Shown here: piece after piece, positions 21,021-31,619 of the stretch
How the letters are laid out: every line of letters begins with the position of its first letter
Numbering within the stretch: the first letter of the stretch is position 1
From: Gracilaria vermiculophylla
Taxonomy: Eukaryota > Rhodophyta > Florideophyceae > Gracilariales > Gracilariaceae
Assembly (NCBI GenBank): GCA_019155205.2
Contig: JAHNZQ020003150.1
Coordinates: 1,788,279 to 1,852,278, forward strand
Direction of reading: 5' to 3'
Length of the DNA stretch: 64,000 nucleotides
Translations under genes and position numbers: made by a program
The notes under the pieces: generated by a model
What the model saw: only the letters and a program-made list of their open reading frames with translations
Told to the model about the DNA's origin: nothing
Databases searched by the model: none

Positions 21021-21787
21021 TTAATATCGAGGTGTTGTGTGATTATTCTTACCGCAAATAGCGCATTTCGATCTACTTGCGATAGCTCGTTCAAATATAT
21101 GAATTCTAAGGGTTTGCATCTCTTTAAGAAGACGAGCAGAAAGGATCTTTTTTGATGAATTCTCTGTCGACCGTGATTTGATTTCTGGGCAGACAGGATT
21201 GAGTTCAATCGCAGTAGCGGAAGACACTAACATTGCAACGGAGAATCCCTCCGGCTGTTTCGTTTTCATGGCCGCAAGTTGCTCAATGATAGCCGCACGT
21301 TTATCACTTGGGCGGCCTAAGTTCTGTTTAGTATCAGAATACTTCATGTTGATCGCCTCACACATCTTAACAATGCGATATGCTGTTGATGGTGATAGAA
21401 AACGTTCATCAAGTCTCTTACGCACTCCATAAGAGATCCCAATATCAAGCTGCACGACGCGCAAAGATTTATCAGAGAGAGAAGAGACTACTATTCTACG
21501 AGCGTTCTTCTTATTGAACTCCCATTCGGCTTCCTTCTCTTTATCTGAACTAAAAGGATTTCGAAATTGTCTCAGAACTTTTCCAATAGCCTTCGCGTGG
21601 CAGGCGAAATCAATTCGAATTCGCCAGAGCTTGTAGTCCTACTTCTCGTCAAACGCTTTAATTCGTATTTTCCAACCTTTTCTCTCGATATTACATATTG
21701 GAGGTCAGAGGTGCAAGAGAAAGGTGAAGGGATGCAAAGGAAGTTTGCCAGCTCTGGCTTGGATTTACTTGGAGGTGCCTCGACCAC
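21021..21787 (-). pseudogene. Copia-A gag remnant
   Basis: The N-terminus starts at about 21787 (MVEAPPSKSKPELANFLCIP) and is followed after a frame break by a helical segment (21464-21021) containing AYRIVKMCEAINMKYSDTKQ and QLAAMKTKQPEG, similar in layout to Copia Gag, and ends in KCAICGKNNHTTPRY, a CCHC knuckle whose last cysteine is replaced by tyrosine. Order and zinc knuckle make Gag the best call. Confidence 0.6.
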
Positions 21788-22194
21788 GACTTATATAGTG
21801 GTTCAGTCGCACCGACTAGGTTGCATCAGAAATTACACTGCAAAGGCGATACACTCAATACTACCAATCATATTGTAACATGACATAAATGTACTAGCCA
21901 CAATTCAATGATGCTTACAAAAGCAAGGCACAACAAGGCATGACAGTTCCATACACTCACGAGACCATGACAGTGCACAAATTCACTCAACTACCTTACA
22001 CTCTCTGTATTCCGCCACCACTCGTGTCCATACAGCAATGTGTGGGTATAGTTACCATTACGAGGCACATTACACTAGACCATATCTGGTGTACGTTAAG
22101 CTGAGTATGCAATGTGTACACCTGGAAACCATATGGTAGTGAACAACGTGCCGAGTAGCACAGCTGCACACGTGTACCATACAAAGTCAACATT

Positions 22195-22294
22195 NNNNNN
22201 NNNNNNNNNNNNNNNNNNNNNNNNNNNNNNNNNNNNNNNNNNNNNNNNNNNNNNNNNNNNNNNNNNNNNNNNNNNNNNNNNNNNNNNNNNNNNN
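22195..22294. other. Assembly gap (100 N)
   Basis: Exactly 100 N, a conventional unknown-length scaffold gap. It falls in the leader region of Copia-A. Confidence 0.99.
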
Positions 22295-22429
22295 TATTTT
22301 TTTTTGCTTGCCAACCACCGCGAACTAGCAGAATCTAGCGTTTTCGTAGTTTTTTTGAGTGATTCCCTAACAAACTTGCAATCTAGCACCCTTATCTAGC
22401 ATTCCGAGAACACCGACGATAACCTCAGC

Positions 22430-22636
22430 GAAAAACAAGCAAGGTATAAAACAAGAAGATGTGAGTTAAGGACATTGGGTGCTCATGGATTTGCACTGAA
22501 ATCCTCACCTTAATAGACACAAAAAATACACCCAAGCAGAATTCTGTCTATGCTCACGTAAAAGGAAGGTATCGTGAGGTATTACTGCCACAAAAAAATA
22601 ACACGTAGTTCAAACATTCCAAGTCATTGAGATCAC
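22430..22636 (-). repeat. Copia-A-type LTR copy (possible 5' LTR)
   Basis: Matches 17351-17575 over about 200 bp at roughly three bases in four (GGTATAAAACAAGA, TTAAGGACATTGGGTGC, TGCTCACGTA and GTAGTTCAAACATTCCAAGT). Similarity to the 17.5-kb copy ends at GAGATC, right where the purine tract begins in the other copy, so this can be a 5' LTR of Copia-A or a solo LTR. Confidence 0.55.
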
Positions 22637-22640
22637 GGAT

Positions 22641-23335
22641 TGCCTTTGCAACATCGCCTCGTTTTTGGATTTCTGATCTTTATAAGGTGTAGTACAGTGG
22701 ATCCTAGGGTTATCTTGTGGTGCGGCTTTACGACCGGATATTCGTAAAGAAATCTCGTATTTTATTAACTGAGCCTTGTGGTGCAGAATTCGGCCCACGT
22801 GCGCCACAGTACCGTTGAGAAATGGAAGAATTTAGATTCTTTTGAATTAATTGTTGCAGTTAATTACTACGGTAGTGAGACCTGCCGAGGCGGACTCCCG
22901 GCGTTATACTTAATCTGCTGGTTGAGCTCCATCTTTAAGGAAGGAAAAAAATCACCCTTGAGTCTACGTTTCATTTTTCGGTTGGAGGCTCTCGTCGAAG
23001 ATCCTCAGGTTTCTAGGCCGCCGATCCCCAGGTCGCCTCGTAGCAGCGCCTGAAGGAGCATTGTCTGCCCAGTGAACCTTCCCCTCCACTTGATGTTTGC
23101 AGATCCTCTTTCAGAATTTCCCCGGCTTGTTGCAGCGACTATCGGAGACCAATTTGAGTAACTCGCACTTGTGAAGGCAACAAAAAATCCTAACGGACGT
23201 TGTTCACTACCACCTCGAAAGGAGAACCGACGGTACCACATAAGGTACGATCCGTGGTGAACTGCGCATCTTATTCTACGGTGAAGTTATCATAAACGGT
23301 AGTGCACCACCGTCTGGAAAGATTTCAGGACCTGT
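22641..23335. other. Unassigned repetitive-looking sequence
   Basis: About 700 bp with no recognisable domain. It contains TACAGTGGATCC at about 22693, which resembles the end of a Tc1/mariner or pogo terminal repeat, but no matching partner end was found. Confidence 0.3.
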
Positions 23336-23659
23336 TTAACCTTGCTTTCTGCGCTGGTCATGAAGATCTAGGTTTACTGTAGGTCTTGGAGGCTGAGCCG
23401 CGCCATTGAAGTGCTCTGCCACCTTGTTTCTTATCACGAGATAATGATTCAATAGTCTTCTTTGAGCTTCTCCGTTAAGTTGTTTAGAAATGTTATGTAA
23501 TGAGAGCCATTCCTCTTTCCCAATTCGCAAATGAAGTACATTGTCCGTTTTACGGTGGTCTCTGCGATTTAGGACGTTGCTCAATGTCTTTGTTTGACTC
23601 AACGTAAAGATTGTTTCAGAATCATATAACGTGATGTAAACTGTTAAAACAAATAGCAT
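23336..23659 (-). CDS. Hypothetical ORF, 107 codons, possibly transposon-derived
   Basis: The frame is rich in charged and amphipathic residues (for example LHLRIGKEEWLSLHNISKQL and LLNHYLVIRNKVAEHF) and looks more protein-like than its surroundings, but no family is recognised. It sits directly 3' of the Tc1/mariner transposase on the same strand, so it could be flanking TE sequence. Coding status unproven. Confidence 0.25.
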   Translation of the reverse strand: MLFVLTVYITLYDSETIFTLSQTKTLSNVLNRRDHRKTDNVLHLRIGKEEWLSLHNISKQLNGEAQRRLLNHYLVIRNKVAEHFNGAAQPPRPTVNLDLHDQRRKQG

Positions 23660-24886
23660 GCTGCTAGTCTACAGCATCGAAACTGGGTTGGAGAAAATTT
23701 TAAAGTCAAAGAACCATTTGAAAAACATATTTTCACCTGGAATAAATCTTTATTGCGAGACGTTCAGTAGTTTATTTTGCATCCTTTTTGCCATATAATG
23801 CCAATGCAACGTTTCGGCACCGCATTGATGTACTTCTTCACACTTGACACTGCTATAGATTTCCAGCAATTTTTAATACAGTCTTCGAGTTCAAAATCTC
23901 TCTGAAATTGACTTTCATGCGCATACACCATTTTAGCCAGCAGTCCCCAAACATTTTGGATTGGGTTCAAATCTAGCGAGCGCGCCGGCTACATAAACCA
24001 GATACATCTGACTCCTGTAGAAAGTTTTTGATTATAAACGCAGTGTGTACTGCCGAACTATCTTGTTGCAAAATGAAATTTTCTTCATGGAAACAGTAAC
24101 CAAATGATAAGAGATAATGATATCGTACCTCTTGATATTTTTCCGCGTTCATGGTTGTTTCAAATAATGGAACTTCAGTGAGACCATTTTTAGATATGCC
24201 AGCCCAGCCCAATAAAGACGCCCCACCAAAATGCTTGATGTAATATCGAGACCTCCTTTTATGCGTAGCTTGTTAATCATATTTGTTGAAATACCTGGTT
24301 GGTCCAGATCGGGGTTCTTTAATCAGTAAAAATAGCATTTCTCCATACTTTTTCCATCTGGCTTTTCGAGCACATCAAGGATCTATCTTTTGCTTATGAT
24401 TGTCTTCAAGAAAGAAAGAATTTTTAAGCTTTTTAACACAAGCAAATATTGTGTTGATTATCTGCCTCTATTTAACTGACTTTGAACCGTGAAAATTGAG
24501 ACTCATTCCAATACTTTGCAGAAAAAGTTTCCTTTGCACGACGCTCTTTTACGTCTTTTTTGTATGATGAATAAAGCTTTTCAGGGCGTCCTGGAAATCG
24601 TTCATATCTATAATGAGTTAAAAGTTTAAGGAAATGAGCAATTCTGATCCTAGAGCGCTTCCACTTCTGAGCGAGATCACTGTTGGAGTTTTTATCGGCG
24701 TTCAACGTGATGATTTGAAGGTTTTATTTCTTGGAAAGCGGAGGACCTCAAGCCATTGCTACTGAAAAGAAGACGGTACACATATCTTTTTGAAACAATT
24801 CTACATAAATAATGTGCGAAAACTATCCTACAGTACAATTTTGGCGCACTTTTTAGGGGTAACATGATTTTGACACCCACTGTATT
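23650..24886 (-). mobile_element. Tc1/mariner DNA transposon, degenerate
   Basis: The 5' end on the minus strand is TA followed by CAGTGGGTGTCAAAATCATG (from about 24885 leftward), a typical Tc1/mariner terminal repeat with its TA target. Transposase segments follow to 23764. The opposite terminal repeat was not found near 23650, so the left boundary is a guess. Confidence 0.65.
23764..24880 (-). pseudogene. Tc1/mariner transposase remnant
   Basis: An N-terminal helix-turn-helix-like part (24705-24472, with ...KRSRIRIAHFLKLLTHYRYE and FPGRPEKL) is followed by MGWAGISKNGLTEVPLF (24212-24160) and ENFILQQDSSAVHTAFIIK (about 24075-24020), matching 'vWgaIs..G...l.f' and 'f.f.QDnApcHta' where the second catalytic Asp lies (here QQDSS). 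NPIQNVWGLLAKMVY (23967-23923) matches '(D)lNPIEN.WG.lkr.v', and KCINAV-like 'INAVPKRC' closes the domain. Several frame breaks separate the parts. These enzymes cut and paste their own element at TA sites. Confidence 0.8.
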
Positions 24887-24893
24887 AATGGTC

Positions 24894-25440
24894 TCAAACT
24901 TTTGCTAGTGGAACAGAACCCCATGGCCCGGCCAAGCGCGTGCAAAACCACGGATGGATTGAACAGAATAAAATAGCCATTCTATGGGCATTATTGAAAT
25001 CAAAGTCCCATTCCGGATTAATAGCACCCATAATGCGTTCAATATTCAGCGTTATATTACTTCTTCCACAACAAACAACTTTCATTTCAGGACCATTTTT
25101 CGAGCTTTCTATCCAATGCTGTACAGTGTGGAAGCCCAACGTCTGTCCAATGACCTCCAAATTACTAACACCGTTACATTCCTTCTTCAACACATTCATC
25201 CTGAGGTGGCGTTACAAAAGACCGGCGATGATTTTTGACCGCCTTCACAAAATCGTCAATAAACGTATGAAGGACCATCTTACATTTCCCTGCTCTTCCG
25301 TAACACCATTTCCCCTAAATTATATGCATCTTCTAAGCACTTCAAATCGATTTCGTGACATACAAAGTCCAATACTGGGTTGTGAAATGAACTTAGAAAA
25401 AGGCTCAAGGCTCCAAAGATCTCTTCTCTAAGAAAACGCA
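24894..25440 (-). pseudogene. piggyBac-like (DDE_Tnp_1_7) transposase fragment
   Basis: Minus-strand fragments include GLCMSRNRFEVLRRCI (about 25360-25312), the 'mSRnRF..i...l.f' segment typical of piggyBac-family transposases, FVTPPQDECVEEGM in shifted frames, where the 'v.pg..ltiDE.m' active-site strand should be, and GPEMKVVCCGRSNITLNIER (about 25100-25040), matching 'G.e.k...d...gi.l..e...G'. The fragment ends at the Tc1/mariner terminal repeat at 24886. The assignment rests on motif order, since each match is weak alone and the catalytic Asp is not clearly retained. Confidence 0.42.
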
Positions 25441-26212
25441 ATACGAATCAATAAAATAAACACTCCAAAACTTTGAGCACCTTCCTTCCTATGGGTTTTC
25501 TAGCGCCTTTGCTTTCAACTCGAATATTTGAACTGCTGACGATAAATTGTAAATGATGCAAAAAACCATCCAGGAAAAGAAATCCAACGCATTCATTTTT
25601 GAAGAAGCGTGACGTTGTGATGTAAAACTTTCCTGCTGGGACAATGAGTTTGCACTGACGCTCTGGCAACTATACTTTCAGAGGACTTAACGTCGTGCAG
25701 GTTTCGCATTTTTAACCATGAGCAATAGTTAATTGGTATGTTGCTGGCTGCTTTTTATCACCTGGTTGCTCTTGCAAATTTTGCAAATTCGTTGGTGTCA
25801 TAAAAGCTTCATGTTCAGCAGTTTCGATGTTTCTCGGATCAATCGCAGTGTGTGGTTCTTTTCAAACAGGCGCGGCTTCCTCAACACCGCTGCAATGTTT
25901 GAATCTGAAAAACGGTAAAGTAACTTCTTCCTCACGACTGTGGAACGGGAACTTTATCGACAAGAATGTGGACTTCAATTGGTGATTCTGCAAACACAAA
26001 GATTGCGAGCTATTCATATGACCGTAGTTGGTTCTCACAGAAATCCATGATGGCGTCTAAAGTACACGTCACTGGTATTTAGGAGCGCGTGGCTGTTGAC
26101 AATTCTTCCGGCAGTTCTTTGAGGATCTGTAGACGATGCCATAGTTAACGGATGTCGCTGACGGCTCTGCTAGATGTAACAGTTAAAACGGACGCTTAGG
26201 TGTTGTAGAAGC
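25441..26212. other. Unassigned sequence
   Basis: About 770 bp with short frames only. The frame at 25448-25669 (minus) continues in register from the piggyBac-like remnant and includes SKGARKPIGRKVLK, so part of this may still be transposon-derived. Confidence 0.3.
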
Positions 26213-26405
26213 TGTTGATAGTCCAAATGGTGAACTGTGCGCCCTGTGTCACAAGAGAGTGAAGCTCAAATAGCTCATCTGTTTTCTAACACATTATGGG
26301 CCCAGCTAAACGCTAGGACCCTGGGTTCAATTCCCAGAAGTGACCTGAGCCTGAGAAATTGTACATGTGTACAGCAGTGGTCAAAAGTGGTTACTGTAAG
26401 CTTAG
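26213..26405 (+). repeat. tRNA-derived SINE, copy 1
   Basis: About 190 bp that aligns end to end with the minus-strand copy at 31620-31811. It contains ATAGCTCATCTG (tRNA A-box/D-arm-like) near 26269 and CTGGGTTCAATTCCCAG (T-arm stem and loop with B-box GGTTCAATTCC) at 26321-26337. The tRNA-like core is followed by a unique tail (TGAGAAATTGTACATGTGTACAG). These are the internal RNA polymerase III promoter elements of tRNA-derived SINEs. The tRNA itself would not fold cleanly, so this is a retroposon, not a tRNA gene. Confidence 0.75.
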
Positions 26406-28356
26406 TCATTTTTCAATTTAACAGAGGTAAATATATCAACTGATAATACTGTCACTATTGCGTGAGCTGAAAAGGCAGAATGGCAGCATGATGCAAAGAA
26501 ATGTTTAAGTATCGCAAGTTCAATGAACACCGTAAGTATCATAATTATGCAACGCATCTAAAGGAGTATGTTTCTGAAAATATGTTTTGTTTTGGTGCCT
26601 AATGAAAAGGTAACAAAAATAACTTTATCGATTTCCATGAAGTATAGTACAATTCCCGAACGTGGAGGGATCATAGAGTAGTTCAAAATGGAGTTCGAAT
26701 CCTTTCTCTAACGAGGCATCTTCAAAATAAGATTGCCTTTGTCCTGAATCAAGATTCGAGTCTAAATCCGAGAGAGGTCCATTACAACGGGTGCAGAAGG
26801 ATTATATTTGGCAGATCCAAGGTTCTGGCGTATCCTACTATAGGGTACATTTCCGTGAGAGCAGAGGCACAACCCTTTGGTTTTTCAGGTACTCTGATTT
26901 AAACCGGGAGCATTTTAGGTCGCACGACTCCGACAATCTGCGGAATAACGAACGGTTAAACGTAATCAAAGAAAAGATATTCCCAACCGTTTCGTTAGAA
27001 AACCGCATACGAGGGCTAAGCTGGTATCAGGGAGACCTCTGTATTTTGTTTAGAAGGTCAAGAGCGAATGACTTTCCTGCGCCGTTTTGTTTTTCTTTAA
27101 GTGAGCAATTAGGAACTGATTTAGACGGCTAGACCAGACCGGAGATCTCTTTGGTGCAAAACGTATTGTGGGCGGCGGTAGTGGTGCAATTGATGTAAAT
27201 ACGTTAGCTGCAAGGCCAAAAATAGCCAAAAAATAAAATATCTATATCCTGTTTCCAAGAGAATAATGAGGGAAACGACATAGATGGCGGTTCTGTTGGG
27301 CCACACAAGAAAACCGAGAAAATGACAGTGTGCTAAGATAAACACAACAGAAGGTGTTGCATTTCAAATTTTCTCTGGTACTACAGTGCACGCACCGCAA
27401 AACGTAAGAGTCATGGCGGGCAAACGGGATAAGAACAGGCTCCAAAATGCGGGATCTGCCCGAAACATCTCAGTAATATTGAGACAGCTGAAGTGGCTTC
27501 CATCCTTTCAGACCTTTTGGGCTCCTGAATCCGTAAATCTGGCCATATCTGATCGCAACCCGAATAAACCCCTTGTGGATCTTATCGGCATTCATTTGGC
27601 TCCTATTGAGTGCCTTCGTCACGACTTATTCAAGACGAATACGCCCAATGTGAGTCTTGAGAAAACCCAATCCGCTTGTTCCGGAACTTCAAACACGTAT
27701 ACACACTACACGGGAAACCCGGCCCATCAGTAACGACCGACCGGCATTATATTCCGCTGCAAGTCGCAGGTGCCGGCGTGGCCGACGTAGAATATCCTTG
27801 GAAGAGCCTACTAGAGAACTCGGCGAGGGAGAAAAATAACAAGGCATGCCCTTTGGCTGCACTACATCGTATTCCGTGACTAGGAGATGGTCGAAGCATA
27901 TATCGACGACTAAAGCGACCGACGTGGAAGCACTCTGGGTGTGGTTAACATCTTATGGGACTACTGAGAACACATCGCAATACAGCCGTATGCCATTTCC
28001 CACCGTCACTGCGAATACTTGGAGGAGGGCCACAGCGTGTTCGTCCACGTCCCACACCTCCGGCAATTCTGGGTTCCGTTTGAATACCAGTCGTTGAGCA
28101 GCAAACTTTCGATGTCAAGATGAACCACATTTGTGTAAAGAGCTCTGCCTACGGTCAGCTAAACAAAATGGAAGTTTTTGGCTAGCGTAACTGCACCTGT
28201 GCCCGCCAGGAAGCGCTGGATAGGGCTTGTGTAAAACAAAATGAGTTGGGATACCTTTCCCGGATTCTCTGTTTGCACTTTCAGCATATTTTATCAGAAA
28301 AAGCCAGTCATTGGAAAGCCAAAAGTTTGTTCCTCGTAATGTGTCGGAAAACGGAA
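26406..28356. other. Intergenic or unclassified repeat sequence
   Basis: About 1.95 kb with overlapping short frames (26791-27132, 27386-27733 plus) but no domains. Nothing could be supported. Confidence 0.35.
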
Positions 28357-28708
28357 TGTAACGAACCCAGCCATATACACTAGCGATTCAAGCGAGTCGC
28401 GCTTCAAACTGCATGCCTTGTCCCTGCACGTCGCAACGCGGCGCACAAGAACATTGCAGTTTGTCAGCACGACGCTTGGTTCAAACCACTGCGCAACATT
28501 GCGTCGTGTGCTTCAAGCACTTCAAGCACGCATCGAACAGTTCAAGCGCACGACGACATAACGCCGTGGGTTACGAACGTACAAGTAGATAAAGTAGAAG
28601 TTATGACGCTTAACGTCTAGTTTTAAGAATCAATATAAAACAGAGCCAGACCCACCCTGGAGAAGAGCGGGGTCCTGGCCAGACTTCTTCCAACTCTCCT
28701 GTGTTACA
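28357..28708 (+). repeat. Solo LTR with exact 5-bp target duplication
   Basis: Starts TGTAACGAACCCAG and ends CTCCTGTGTTACA, with inverted TGTAAC/GTTACA termini. The five bases CGGAA precede it (28352-28356) and follow it directly (28709-28713). A TATA-like ATATAAAACAG lies at about 28634. A second copy of its first ~210 bp is at 52094-51886 on the minus strand. Solo LTRs form when the two LTRs of a full element recombine and delete the interior. Confidence 0.88.
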
Positions 28709-29250
28709 CGGAAATCGAGCGCGTTGCACCACGGTGCCGCCAGATGCGTGATGTTTCGATCGTGGGTTAGTGGACACCTGTCGAAGCATGGTGGGGATGT
28801 TTTGTCAAGCTTACCCCAATGCTCACGGACACAGGCTATACCACCGTAAATGATCTCTTCTCATGGTTTTAGTCCATTGTTGTCAAAAAAAGGTATCCGC
28901 ACGGCAATATGTGTCCTCACAGAGTTGTACGAACAATGACGTCTTTTGGAACTTTCAAACTCTGCGGAGAGACATCCGAAGAGTTGACAGGCAAGTTGAA
29001 CGTGAAATCAAGCCAACCAGGATGAGCATTTGAAATTGCTTTCTTCTATAGAAGCCTTCTTTTGGGCTGAAATGCCATGACTGATCTCCTAGCGTACCGC
29101 AATGCATCACGGATCACACTCTGGTCTCGGGGGAACCTCGACCACAGGGAGAGATTTCGTGGTATTCGATGCATAGAAGGAAGTGAACGGAAAGCAGCCG
29201 ATTCAGGTTGGGAGACAATCGTCACGCGTCTTGGGGGATTCTGGAAGGAC
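28709..29250. other. Unassigned spacer
   Basis: About 540 bp with no supported feature apart from the CGGAA target-site copy at its left edge. Confidence 0.4.
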
Positions 29251-29335
29251 TGTTGATAGTTTAAATGGTGAACTGTGCGGCCTTTCTCCCAAGAGCGTAT
29301 GGCACTTACAGCTCATCCGTTTTCTAACTAGACCA
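29251..29335 (+). repeat. tRNA-derived SINE, 5' fragment
   Basis: TGTTGATAGTTTAAATGGTG AACTGTGCGGCC and AGCTCATCCGTTTTCTAAC match copy 1 (26213-26290). The sequence diverges just before the B-box region, so the copy is 3' truncated or heavily diverged. Confidence 0.65.
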
Positions 29336-29860
29336 CCCGCGCGGAGAATTGCACGACCTCTCAAGGGTGAAGTTTCCTCTACCTTTTTTCCTAGACTTCC
29401 GTTTTGTTCTTCTAAAGGTCTGATTGCAATACGTGCTTCCAGAAAGCGTCTACTCGACTTGATTGCGCCATGGCCAATGGTTTTACGCTGGGTAGAGTGC
29501 GCAGTGCACGGAAATGGTCAGAAATAGTTAGCACGGCATTTATTTGTATTACTGATTTTTTTTCAGAGTATGATTGTAAAAAGTAAGGCAAGTGCTAGAA
29601 CGCTGCTTACCATTTCGCTAACGCTTTCAACTTTATGTTAAGAAATGCCAAATTAAAGCTAATGCTAACATGAGACATTACAATGCGCACTCACCCTTGC
29701 AACCATTGCATCCAGCTGAGCTGACCAGATTGACCTTCGCAATTAGGCTAAAAAGTCGAAAGCGAGAGATACGACGTGCATTGTGACGATGAAGAGTCAG
29801 GTAATCGAAAGGATTCTAGGTTCCGCCATCAGCAATGTGTAAGTCGCAGCTACAAAAGGT
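29336..29860. other. Unassigned spacer
   Basis: About 525 bp without supported genes or recognised repeats. Confidence 0.4.
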
Positions 29861-29972
29861 AAAATGTGAGGGTGGAAGAGATGTAATTTGAGGGAGGACG
29901 AGATACAATGTGAGGGAGAAGGAGATGTAATTTGAGGGAGGACGAGATAAAATGTGAGGAAGGAAGAGACTC
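29861..29972. repeat. Short tandem repeat, ~22-bp half unit / 44-bp period
   Basis: Purine-rich units alternate between GAGATGTAATTTGAGGGAGG and GAGATACAATGTGAGGGAGA type sequence; ATGTAATTTG recurs at 29881 and 29925, a 44-bp spacing. About five half-units are present. It creates an artefactual repeat-rich frame on the minus strand. Confidence 0.8.
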
Positions 29973-31504
29973 AGAAAACTTACAGGAAACCAGCAAAATA
30001 GTTTATCTTTGCGGGACGTCGTGCTCACCAACTATTCTTGTACAGTTACACCCTGTCATACGCTTATTCAAGGTTTTAGCCATATCTACACATGGTTTCA
30101 AAACGGTGTAGTTCTTGAATCGGCTGGCGTGCCTGCTGCTGCCTTCAGTAAACAACAATCAAGGTTCTGGCTCCGAGTCTTTTACCTGCAGGGGTATTCA
30201 CTCGTCATTGAGGGATGTCCCGTGGCTCGCAGTAACCTATTTGCCCTGCCCGAAGAAGGAGCCAATACTTGAGGAAAGAAGTAACCACTTGCACTTTTCT
30301 TTCTCTTGGTTAATGTTTTCTGTGCCACCTTCGCTGTTGATGTCCCTTGTGGCCTGCGTTCACCGAATACTTTGATAAATCCACTTCCGCTGGATATTAC
30401 GTTCGTTGTGATCGATGCTTCTCCTACCTCCTTTCCCTACTAAAGGAATAGGCACACCCCTCATACACTCGCTTTTGGTTATCTGCTTCTAAACGTCTCT
30501 TTCTAGGCGCAGATAAAATGGTTCGGGCCTTAAAAGCAGACAAGTGCATGTTAATGCCTAAATAGGGCTCTGTCGCCGATCTACCATAGCAGGAGATGGT
30601 CCCATATGTCATTGTGGTGCGCCGAGCTTGCGCAATATTGTCTTATACGTGATTATGTTGACGCGAATGATTATCACTGGCCGTATTCGGGGAATAACTC
30701 CATGGATAATGACCCCTGTGATGTGGCCGAAAAGAATCCGTCCAAGACACATCAGAATTTTCTTGCGACTTTGGCATAGAACTGCGTATAGGACAGTGTT
30801 GCTCGTGCATGTGACAAAAACGTGGGGGTGGATGATGCTGCCGTGAATCTGCCGCTAACACCTTATACGAAGTATGCCAAATGGCTCCACTCTCTAAGGT
30901 TGGAGGAGGCAGCGCATTGGCCATCCGCAAGGACGCGTCGGCTGAAAACAATTTCTTCGCACAGTTTTTTCGAGGGTTTTCGCTCTGTTTTGAATAGATT
31001 CCCGAGGATTTGTTTGCTATGCGGGAGGCTCGGGCAATCAAACACGGCATACATATCTAGTTATGTAAGAGGCTGGATTGATATCCTGTGTTGGATGAAA
31101 TTCCGGAGTAAGGACCAGAGCAGTATATCGTGACGGTGTGCATCCATTACAAAAGCCTTGATGCCGTCTTTGTCTGTGCGCTGCTCTTGCGGTCCCCGGG
31201 TGTGAAGGGCGTTAGAAATTTATACGTTTACAAATCAGTGTCATCATAGATGGGAAAAAAAGTGCTCATGGTTTGCATGATTGCCACTAGCATCCTGCAT
31301 GAAAAACAATAATGACCGAGAACTGGAAAAAAAGAGAAAAAAACTTAAAGTCGGGATCCGGTGCGCTGTTTTGCGTTTTATTGTTGTTTTATCTGGAGGT
31401 CTCTAAGTTTCTTTCCGTAGGCCGGGTGTGTATCCCATTTCGACATGATTGAGTGTTAATGGCTGTCAAGATCTCACGTTTTCGTGATACTATTGCATGA
31501 ATTG
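29973..31504. other. Intergenic or unclassified sequence
   Basis: About 1.5 kb with overlapping frames on both strands (for example 30643-31050 minus). None has a recognisable domain or signal peptide. Confidence 0.35.
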
Positions 31505-31582
31505 ATGGAAAGTAGATGAGCTATATGCGCTATACTCTCTTCTGACACAGGGCGTACAGATCACAATTTGATCTATCAACAC
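31505..31582 (-). repeat. tRNA-derived SINE, 5' fragment in tandem
   Basis: On the minus strand TGATAGATCAAATTGTGATC, CGCCCTGTGTCAGAAGAGAG and ATATAGCTCATCTAC match the 5' half of the SINE. It lies in the same orientation immediately downstream of the full copy at 31620-31811, forming a head-to-tail arrangement. Confidence 0.65.
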
Positions 31583-31619
31583 GCCGCTTTGCCCTGTACT
31601 TCCTTACAGAACGACACCT

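Larger units (their letters stand above)
17351..22640 (-). mobile_element. Ty1/Copia LTR retrotransposon Copia-A (heavily decayed)
   Basis: On the minus strand the order is gag (about 21.8-21.0 kb), protease/pre-integrase and integrase (about 20.7-19.4 kb), RT (about 19.2-18.4 kb) and RNase H (about 17.95-17.56 kb), the Copia gene order (integrase before RT). Related LTR-like sequence occurs at both ends (17351-17575 and about 22430-22636). Frameshifts and stops are frequent throughout. The proteins are clearly in the same family as Copia-C at 60.6-64 kb (for example EAIPCEFGTIGTLGTYEVAT here against EAIRTEFNTICSLDTYEDAT). A 100-N gap lies between gag and the right LTR-like copy, so pairing the two LTRs is tentative. 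Confidence 0.82.

Noticed and set aside
26260..26345. tRNA gene
   Set aside because: A- and B-box-like segments are present, but the acceptor and anticodon arms do not pair properly and the unit is embedded in a repeated longer sequence. It fits a SINE head better.
29816..30031. 71-codon minus-strand frame with repeated SFSLTLYLVLP-like units
   Set aside because: Produced by the purine-rich tandem repeat, not a gene.
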